Notes under the pieces: model-generated
The model's input: the letters and a program-made list of their open reading frames with translations, nothing else
What the model was told of the DNA's origin: nothing
Database searches by the model: none
In this document: in pieces, positions 56,190 through 64,000 of the stretch
Layout of the letters: each line of letters begins with the position of its first letter
Numbering within the stretch: the first letter of the stretch is position 1
NCBI RefSeq assembly: GCF_030253575.1
Contig: NC_080566.1
Coordinates: forward strand, 9,929,501-9,993,500
DNA from: Rhododendron vialii
Taxonomy: Eukaryota; Streptophyta; Magnoliopsida; Ericales; Ericaceae
Direction of reading: 5' to 3'
Length of the DNA stretch: 64,000 nt
Program-made: the position numbers and the translations under genes

Positions 56190-57645
56190 TTTATAGAAGA
56201 GCCTAAGAGAATGGATTTACGGAGGTCCACTCACATGTTGCCACATCACCTATTTAGAAGACCCACCCACTAATCTTGACCTCTCACATACACCTTTTCT
56301 CACCCAATAAACTTTCCCCATCCTAAAGAAAAAGAAGGTTTTGAAAAAAGGAAGGTAATTTCAAGCCCAAAAATCATGTGTTTACGTAAATAATTTTTCT
56401 ACTAATATGGATCTTGTTTGATAGATTTCATTGAGATCTTTTATACGGTGCAAGAAAAATCAAAAAATTATTTTTCATTTTCATTATATTTGAGTTTGAA
56501 ATTTGAAAAAAAAGAACTTTTAAAAAAGGAACCTTAGTTGGAACACCCCCAATCCACCGTCGACCATTGAATAACGTAGCCGTCGCCTCCCAATCCTTCA
56601 CTTCTCCTTCCAATCTCGACCCTATAGTGTTGTCCTTTGATCTTATTTTCTTCAACCGCATTTTGTTTTTTTTGAAAATGTTCAACCACTTATTAAATAC
56701 CCAATCTGAAAGCGGAACATCAAAAAACTAGAAAGAAAGCTGTAACTCAGAATACTGTGTCAAATTCCTTCGGGTTTCAGTTGAGCAAAAAAGGAGAGAA
56801 AGGTCAGAGCAAATTGACGAAACAAACCAATTTACGGTGACCAAATGAATTGCATTTAAACCTAAATTAACCCAGGTCACGACTTTCATCAGAAACCCCA
56901 AATTGGATAGTTCAATTTGCTATTCACAGCTTCAAAAAGAGAAATTTAGAGCGGAATATGGATGAGGAACAATCGAATCATCAATTCGAGGAGTGATGAA
57001 TGAAACGATATCTCTTCATAATCATTTATTTAACTTTTTCTGTGTTTGAAGAACAGATGGGGTGTTCTATTAATCTGTTCTATAATTTCTCAAACAGAGA
57101 GGGAAGGATTGGGAGGCAATGGCGAATTCAGCGGTGGGATGGGTAGAGAGAGAAGGGAAGTGGAGCAGAGATAGGAATGAGGGATAGGGGAATTTTCTTG
57201 GGTGAGAAAGGGTGTTGGAGACAGGTGAAGATTAGTGGATGGGTTTTGGGTTTTTTTTGCCCGGGTGCCTTAACGTGTTTTGATAATTAATATCTGTCAA
57301 TGACATTTTCAGCATTAATAAATGTTCTTAGCATGTGGTATTAAATTATTAATTATCAAAACACGTCATGATCCGTCATTTTCCCTTCTTTTTTTTTGCC
57401 CTAGTTTGGACTCAACTTGTTGGGTCTTAATCAACTTCCTTCGCGTGGTTAGGAGAAGAGAGTATTGGATGGTCAGGCCGGTGTATTCTTGATCATATTA
57501 GCTATGAACTTCGTGTTTTGAGTTAATAAAACTTATTTTTTGCCGTTTCAAAAAAAAAAAAAAAAGTGGATGGGTCTTAAATAGGTGATGTGACAACATG
57601 TGAGTAGATCTCGGAAAATCCACTCTTTTAGGCGTTTTCCGTAAA
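56190..57645. mobile_element. 1.45-kb TIR transposon carrying a nested retroelement
   Basis: The left arm (about 56190-56330: GAGAATGGATTTACGG, CTCACATGTTGCCACATCACC, CACTAATCTT, TTTCTCACCCAATAAA) recurs inverted on the right (TTTTCTTGGGTGAGAAAG near 57191, GAAGATTAGTGG near 57228, then GGTGATGTGACAACATGTGAG near 57586). The right arm is split by the insertion at 57245-57564. The interior has no recognisable transposase, so the element is non-autonomous. Exact ends and target duplication were not established. Confidence 0.72.
57245..57564 (+). mobile_element. retroelement insertion splitting the right arm of the TIR transposon
   Basis: AGTGGATGGGT is directly repeated at 57234-57244 and 57565-57575, and the insert ends with a poly(A) run after GTTAATAAAACTTATTTTTTGCCGTTTC. 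The insert contains its own small inverted repeat (ACGTGTTTTGATAATTAATA near 57273 and TTAATTATCAAAACACGT near 57350). Removing it restores a continuous transposon arm, so the relative age is clear. Confidence 0.8.
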
Positions 57646-57649
57646 TAAG

Positions 57650-58855
57650 TTTTCCTTTTCTCCTTTACCCATTAATGTTAATCACAGGGGCACAATTCGA
57701 GAAGACAGGGGTGGAGGTCCATAGATCGGCTAATTTGGTTGTTCATATTTCAGCTAGCTCGGGATTGCGAGGCTCTAGTATTAAAATTTAGAAAGTTAGG
57801 CCTCCTCTTTGGTTATTGAGCTCTATCGAACATGATAACCCCTTTCTTTGATGTAATTCTTGATGGTTATTGAATAAAATTCCTACAGTTCTTGAAGAAA
57901 AAAATAAAAAACCACCCCTCCGTCGATTTGAATAGGATTTGATAATCTAGTTTAATAAAATACTCAATAATTTGATTTCTAAGGTAATTCAGTTTTTATG
58001 TTTGGATAAGTCCAGAATCCTTTCCAAGAAATAATTGTTCTTTTTGGGTTTCGAATGAGGTTTTGAGTAGAGAGAGATAGATAGAGAAAATGTATTGGAG
58101 ACCATACGCAGGAGTTTTAAAAGCCCCCAAACGAATGAACTAGATTCCTGATAATTCAAGAATGTAGTTTCAAACAAAATAAATCAAAAAATTACTCTTT
58201 TATTTTATTTTAATGTGCGAATTTAAAATCACCTTCTCATCCATCCTTCACCTTCATGACATCCAGAACAGCCTCAGGAATTTTTTTAGTTTCATTTCAA
58301 ACTTCTAATGCTTTGTTTGAAACATAGAGAAAGAAAGTGGAATAAGGGAAAATTTAAAACATTTTCCTTCGCCATTTCAGTTTGAGAGAAAAAAATATAA
58401 AAATTAAAAAACATAAAGACTAAGCACAGTGACAATTTCTTTTATTTTTTACTCCCTGTTCCAAAAATATTGTTTAGTTTGCAAAACGAAAACTCAAAAA
58501 AATGCATTTTGATAAGAAAATTTCAATTTTTTTGGTTAAATTGGAAGAACCTATTCATATCTGGTAACTAGCGGCAAAAATTTTAGATTTTTTTCAATGA
58601 ACATGAATTATTTGTAGTCCTCATTTTGTTGACCTAATAATCCTTTTAAGACGAATCTCATATATTTTTCTTCTTAATTATTTTTTATTATCTTCTTTCA
58701 CTTTTTACAAATTCAAAACAAAGCATATATAATGTAGTGGGCCAGAGTCCAAAAAATTGGGTTGAAAGGCTGGGGTTTTCCGTAAAAGCTTTGTTCATAG
58801 CTCAAGGCCCCGTTTCAGAAACTTTCTTTAAAAATAAGCAGTTTATTTCATATTT
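57650..58855. other. intergenic, no gene seen
   Basis: AT-rich. A degenerate ACTCCCTGTTCC phrase near 58451 may be one end of a Stowaway-type MITE. No coding frame. Confidence 0.45.
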
Positions 58856-59180
58856 TCAAACTCAAAAATAAAATAAATGAAAAATAATTTTTCAATTTTT
58901 TTTTATCTCATTGAGATCTCCAAACAAGATCCATATTGCATATTTTTAGATTTCAATAAATTCATAATTTTTGAGTTTGAAATTTCCTTCTTAAAAAATA
59001 AAGACTCAAAAATAAAATAAATAAAAAATAATTTTTCAAAATTTTTTTGAATCGTATAACAGATCTCATCGAGATCCTCCAAACAAGATTCATATTGCAT
59101 ATTTTTAGATTTCAATAAATTCATAATTTTTGGGTTTGAAATTGTCTTCTTAAAAAATAAAGATTTATTTTTTGTTTCGG
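58856..59180. repeat. 159-bp tandem duplication
   Basis: CTCCAAACAAGAT(C/T)CATATTGC followed by ATATTTTTAGATTTC and AATAAATTCATAATTTTTG(A/G)G occurs at 58919 and again 159 bp later, with flanking ACTCAAAAATAAAATAAAT also repeated. A related, more diverged stretch lies at about 56430-56510. Confidence 0.8.
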
Positions 59181-59503
59181 AACGAAGCCTAAGAACTCTA
59201 GACAATTGTTTATGTTAAATAAACTTTTAGTCGATACATGTAAGAAGGATGACATCTCAAAATTCTTTTATTATTATTTTTTTTTGGGTTTTAACCATTT
59301 ATTAGTTTTTTTTTTTTTTTTTTTTGACATGAAGGAGTAGTTCTTTAAGTCCCATTTATACAATATGAAAACCCAGCCTTAATTAAGGGGCAGCTGAACA
59401 AATCTTCTTGTTTTGGGGGGCCAGTATTGGCACACTTTTTTAAACGTTGGTCTTCCACTTATAATTCCATGTTTTCAGGTGTCACTCCTAACTCATGACT
59501 ACT

Positions 59504-59798
59504 ATTTATTTATTTATTTTTTAAATGTGAGAAGTTGTATTCAACTGTGAAGCGAAAGTCTACACAACAGAAAGAAGCTTCATGGGGGCAAATGGGCGTC
59601 CACAGACCAGACAAATCATTAGAGAGGACAATTAGAGCACAATATGTGTAGCTTTATTTCAAACTCGCCTTGCGAGATCAGGTTCGCAGAAAATAAAATT
59701 AATACCAAGCATATGACCAACAAACCACCGGACTAAATTCGGACAGAAACTGGACTAAATCCAGACGAAATAAAGAAAAAAAAAATACACTCGCTCCG
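59504..59798 (-). mobile_element. retroelement insertion with 14-bp target-site duplication
   Basis: AACTCATGACTACT is directly repeated at 59490-59503 and 59799-59812. The insert opens with ATTTATTTATTTATTTTTTAAA, so its A-rich tail lies on the minus strand. Non-coding, 295 bp. A second T-rich-headed insert probably starts at about 59835 (TATCGGCAAAAGATGAATTTTATTAA) and ends near 60015. Confidence 0.78.
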
Positions 59799-59829
59799 AA
59801 CTCATGACTACTTTACAAGCCCATTTTAA

Positions 59830-60015
59830 TTGTTTTTTATTTTTTATCGGCAAAAGATGAATTTTATTAAAAACGGGAAAAGGGAAAGAGAATCCAACAA
59901 ACAGTTGGATAATACACCTCAAGAGCAAAGCCCAAAACACCCAGCTGATTAATGATAATGTTCCTAATGTTTTTGACAGCCTTGTTCGCTTTGGAGTCTC
60001 AAAACCCCTAGACAT
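59830..60015 (-). mobile_element. short retroelement 3' fragment, minus strand
   Basis: A T-rich run and ATCGGCAAAAGATGAATTTTATTAA read on the minus strand as AATAAAATTC...GAT plus an A-rich tail, the same 3' style as the inserts at 15640 and 17323. No target duplication was resolved. Confidence 0.5.
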
Positions 60016-62518
60016 GCACAGTCTCTAATAATTCTCTCTTTCTCTCTCCCCACTCATTATTTAAAAAAACTCTCTTAAAACCCGAATCGAACAGTGCCAG
60101 TCTAGGGGTTTATGTAGAGATGTATGCTGTAATGTACTAACAGCCGTAACTAATTGGTTTAAGCTACTGTGAGTGCCATAGGCATTTAAAGGGCTGACCT
60201 TGAATCAAATTTAATTAGTCCTAAACTTCTAGGCATAGACCTAGAACTTGGGGCACTTACAACAGGAAGTCCACTGCCTAGAACTCGGCACTTTCTTTTC
60301 CTATTTTGACTTTCACCATTTTTTACTATGTAAGACATGGGGTGTGATTATTTAGTGCTTCCGAAGCACATTTATGTGATGCCGCATATCTCTCCATACT
60401 GTCATTCGGTTCAAGATAGATCTTACCGCAATGTATAATGATAGAGGGGCATGTGGATTAATCATGCATGATACAATAGGGCACCAAGTAATTATATAAA
60501 TATTTTTTTGGTTACAAGCACTAAGTAATTATCGTGCTAGCACAATTGGGCACATGACTAACGATATTTCTTTTCGGAATTGAATTAGATTTTAAGCAAA
60601 TAAGTCAATAAAACGATAAATCAAAGAGGCCTATATGTATACATTTTGTATCCGAACATTGTATATATGGTGCATGTTTAATTTACTACGTACCTAAATT
60701 AATTTCTAGCTAACAATTATTTGCGTTGTCAAAATTGCTCGAAACATATGGACGCACTGTACAAAATTTGTTCGTATTAAACCAAAATAATATGTAACCA
60801 GTATCAATTAATGTAGTAACAAATCGCACAATAAAAAACGGATGGCACATGAACCATGAATAATCCTAAACACGCATAATGCTATTGTATAATTATACCG
60901 AAAAATGTGTAACATCCTAAATAAAATTCATCCCATCAAAATATATCACACACACACTACTCCAAAGTAGTTTCCTACAAACTTATCCAAATCTCTCTTC
61001 CACCACATATTTTTGTGAGTCCAAAATTAAGTGTATGAACTCACAAAGATGTGTGACGGGGAAGAGACATGAGACACCGCTTGCGGTGACCCCTTGGCCC
61101 GGGGAGCTAAATAACATCTCGCCCTTTTGTGAAATAATATATGCCAGGAATATCATATTTTACTCCACGTTGTGTGTTCATAAAGGAAATCTAAACTACA
61201 CTTGCCCTTGTCTCTCATATACCTCTTTTTTTTTTTAGTGTTAAAGTTTTCCAATTTTGTTAATTTAAATTCTTGGAATTATTCCTAACATCCATGTCAT
61301 TGTCTCGTGATTCTCAAAATTTTAAGGTAGGCTTCATTTGAACTAATTATATTTTTGCATTCTCTCTCATAAAAAAAATTTATGTTTTACATGAACTTTT
61401 GTTAGTTTTGTGTCGAATATGGTGGATTATTGGTTTATCTCGACGAGAGAAAAATTTTAAAAAGTACAAAATTATGGTTCAAAACTTGAAAAAGCTCACT
61501 AAATACGAAAATAATTTAAAATTTAGTAAAAGAAGACATCGAGTTCTCTTAAGTGGACTATAGGCCCAACGGGCTCACAGTCCAGTTTGAAACCTACGTG
61601 CTATCAACGGAATACCAGTTGTCCACTTACCGAATGTGCTTGTAAATTACGTGCGTCTTACCCGGAACGGGGATGGAAAAAAAAATCAATGAGAACCTTT
61701 TTTTTTTTTTCTGTTGTCATGTGCATTAGTTTGTCGACATATATAGCTATTGAAATTTACTCCCTTATTTCGCCAAAAATTAGGAAAACTCTACAACAAT
61801 TAAAAAAAAAAAAAAAGATAGAAAGAAAGTAGATAGTTTCATGTAAATATAGTATATACTTGTTATGTTATTGATTGAACATAGTTTTCTTTTCAAACAA
61901 AATTATTTTACATTGCGTAAAAAATATAGAATAATGAATAAAAAGATGAATAATTGAAGAAATTCCATGTAGGAGAGAGAGAGTTAAGGAAAGAGTTTCT
62001 ATTTATTTTGGGTAACTAACTACATACTTATAGTATATAGTATAGATTCTTCGCGTGTCCTATTTTTTTAGTTCAAGGCTTGGGGGATCCTCCTCCAAAT
62101 GAGCTACTCATTAGCAACTAATTTTATTAGAATAAATATTTGGTAGCAAAAACATTTTCCTAGCAAAAATATTAAATTGCTAATAGAAGAGGCATACAAT
62201 TAAAGAAGTTTCAAATAAATGAGTAAAAAGATAATCAAAACCCTCCAAAGAGTAAATTTCAATCAAAGTTTATAGCTCCATTATATATCCCGAAGACCAT
62301 ATATATACAGTTGCCATAGTTCTTCAAAATTTCTCTTTTGAACCTAAACAATCATATATGTAAACCATCCAAATAACAAAAGCCACTCAAGCCCGGAGAG
62401 CAATGATTGGCAAACATTCAACCAAGGCCCAAAAACAAAAGCAAAAAAAAAAAGAAAAAAGGGAAAAGCCACGGCATGACCGTCCCAAAACACCTGAAGC
62501 TAGCTAATACATTTCAGT
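60016..62518. other. intergenic, no gene seen
   Basis: A long AT-rich stretch with short frames only. Nothing has a recognisable domain, tRNA fold or clear element ends. Confidence 0.5.
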
Positions 62519-63069
62519 TGCGAGATCCCATATCGGTGGATATGTGAAATTGAATTGGTATATAACGATATGCGAGTAGCTACTGTACAATTCGAGGCTC
62601 GCTGCTGTATAACTCGAAGTTAATTTTTTGAGCCACGTGGTTAGGCTAAGGGTTATATAGGTCAGCCATCGCGAGTCGTTAGAGGTGGTATCAGAGTTGA
62701 CACCAACCGGAAGTGTGAGGCGGATCTCGAGGGTAGACGTGCTTATTTAGGTGGGCCCAACAGGTGAGGATCTTGATGTACTTGTCGTGCTTGGGCGGGT
62801 CCCACACGAGATGAGCCTGAGGAGCTTGACGTGCTTAAGCGGGTATTTGACTCACATTGCTTGGTGGGTGAAAGTAATGGATCTTGGGGCGCAACGAGGA
62901 CGTTGCGATCCTAAGTGGGAGAGATTGTGAGATTCCACATCGGTGGGATATGTGAAATTGAATTGGTATATAATGATATGTGAGTAGCTACTGTATAACT
63001 CGAGATTAACCTTTTGAGCCACGTGGTTAGGCTAAGGGTTATGCAGGTCAGCTGCCGCAAGTCGTTACA
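62519..63069 (+). mobile_element. complete TRIM LTR retrotransposon
   Basis: LTR1 (62519-62683) and LTR2 (62926-63069) share TG(C/T)GAGAT(C/T)CCA(T/C)ATCGGTGG and AGCCACGTGGTTAGGCTAAG; LTR2 ends TTACA. TGGTATCAGAG at 62686-62696, just after LTR1, is the primer-binding site for initiator Met tRNA. AAGTGGGAGAGA before LTR2 is the polypurine tract. The 5-bp TCAGT flanks both ends (62514-62518 and 63070-63074). The internal region is about 240 bp with no gag or pol, so it needs proteins from another element. LTR1 has a short internal duplication (CTACTGTA...CTGCTGTATAACTCGA). Confidence 0.93.
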
Positions 63070-63690
63070 TCAGTATAGTTAGTTCCCAAACGAAGGCACC
63101 CTAAGGCAGATTTATTAACTATGGCAGCAGCAACTATTCGGTTTTCAGAGCAGCAACTAGCTTGATCATCTAAAACACAACAATCCATCTCTGACTTTGT
63201 AAAGCTTGACAACATAGAGAAATAGATGGCACCAAATAGCAATAATTAATAGAGCAGAATACCACAGGCACAAATCCAAATGTAAGATCCACTTTGGGAG
63301 TCTTTTTATATTGTCAATTCCATATGACAAAATATATATTTTATAGAGTTGTAACTTTTTTTTTATATAAGTTAGTGAGTCTGTGAGTCATTATTATTTA
63401 TAATCGAGAGTGAGCATTTTGGATTAAAAAAAAAAAGGGTCAACTACAGCAAGACAGATTTTGACGAAGACGAATCGATGGACGAATCGATGTAGTTATC
63501 AATTGGCACCTCCTGTTATTTTACATGAAAAACAACGTGACAAAAAGATCTATACCATATGAACTTGAACTTGTTACCATATCCTTATAAAAATTAAAAA
63601 GAAAAGGACGGCAAAAGAAAAGGGTAAGGCCACATACTATAGCATATAGTGTTAAGAAAAAGAAGAAGCGGCGGTAGAAGAAAAAATAAG
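63070..63690. other. intergenic, no gene seen
   Basis: Short minus frame (63048-63242) without known product. AT-rich, with a GACGAATCGATG direct repeat near 63470. Confidence 0.45.
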
Positions 63691-63694
63691 GCTT

Positions 63695-63860
63695 AATTGC
63701 AAGAACACCCCCTAAATTATCACTTTTTGGCAACTTCACCCCCTTAAGTTTAAATTCAAGCAACTTCACCTCCCTAACTACCAAATTTGAGCAACTACAC
63801 CCCCTCCCCCATTTTCCGTTAAAAAAATGGATGGAGACCAACAAAATTACGTAGGTACCC
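63695..63860. mobile_element. partial MITE with CACCCCC phrases at the window edge
   Basis: GCAAGAACACCCCCTAAATTATC, then GCAACTTCACCCCCTTAAGTTT and GCAACTACACCCCCTCCCCC, ending CCGTTAAAAAAATGGATGG, match the style of one arm of a common plant MITE. The matching inverted arm is not in the window and may lie beyond 64000. Confidence 0.45.
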
Positions 63861-64000
63861 TTTTTAAAAAAAAAATACATTGATATCTCCTCTCTCTTTT
63901 CCTTCGATTATTTTCATCTTTTCTTCTCTCTCTTCTCTTCTGCGTCTATCTCTCTCCCTCCTCTCTCACAGAGATGGAAACCCAAACCCACCCAACGTAG

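Noticed and set aside
1-64000. A CRISPR array, prokaryotic operon or integrated organelle block
   Set aside because: No regular spacer-repeat array, no ribosome-binding-site-led gene clusters and no recognisable organelle genes. All features fit plant nuclear DNA.

Overview
This is nuclear DNA from a flowering plant, most likely a eudicot. All five genes have introns with GT-AG borders (plus one GC-AG), products are plant-specific, and the spacers are AT-rich and full of small plant-type transposons (MITEs, TRIMs, a CACTA element, 3'-truncated LINEs). The species cannot be fixed from sequence alone. An asterid is only a guess.

Gene layout: (1) 3276-6030 (+) is a five-exon class I RSL bHLH factor of the RHD6/RSL1 type, a regulator of root-hair initiation. 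(2) 8865-15572 (-) is a symbiosis receptor-like kinase (SYMRK). Fourteen exons were found, covering the malectin-like domain, GDPC motif, LRRs, membrane span and a full kinase. The signal-peptide exon was not found. (3) 26561-33249 (+) is a six-exon, 444-residue plastid-targeted protein of the At4g37920 family. (4) 41678-49880 (+) is an eight-exon, 878-residue glycine-rich domain-containing protein (GRDP/DUF1399). (5) 50540-51799 (-) is a three-exon, 76-residue CYSTM protein.

The two leftmost genes both act in the root epidermis/cortex in other plants, one in root hairs and one in the common symbiosis pathway. They converge tail to tail with about 2.8 kb between them. No shared pathway is claimed for the other three. 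Several genes carry a CT/GA microsatellite at or near the 5' end.

The intervals 16-26 kb, 33.3-40.6 kb and 52-64 kb have no convincing gene. They hold an 833-bp nested palindrome with a 9-bp target-site duplication, a CACTA element with a tRNA-like insert, two TRIM retrotransposons with 5-bp target-site duplications, several short poly(A)-tailed retroelement insertions with clean target-site duplications, a 1.15-kb direct repeat, a 5S rRNA-derived fragment, and a dispersed GCTCG-rich repeat family.

The most interesting single observation is in SYMRK exon 3. A 168-bp in-frame tandem duplication copied the end of the malectin-like domain together with its splice donor. Two donors of the same phase now lie in tandem, so two receptor ectodomain isoforms could be made.
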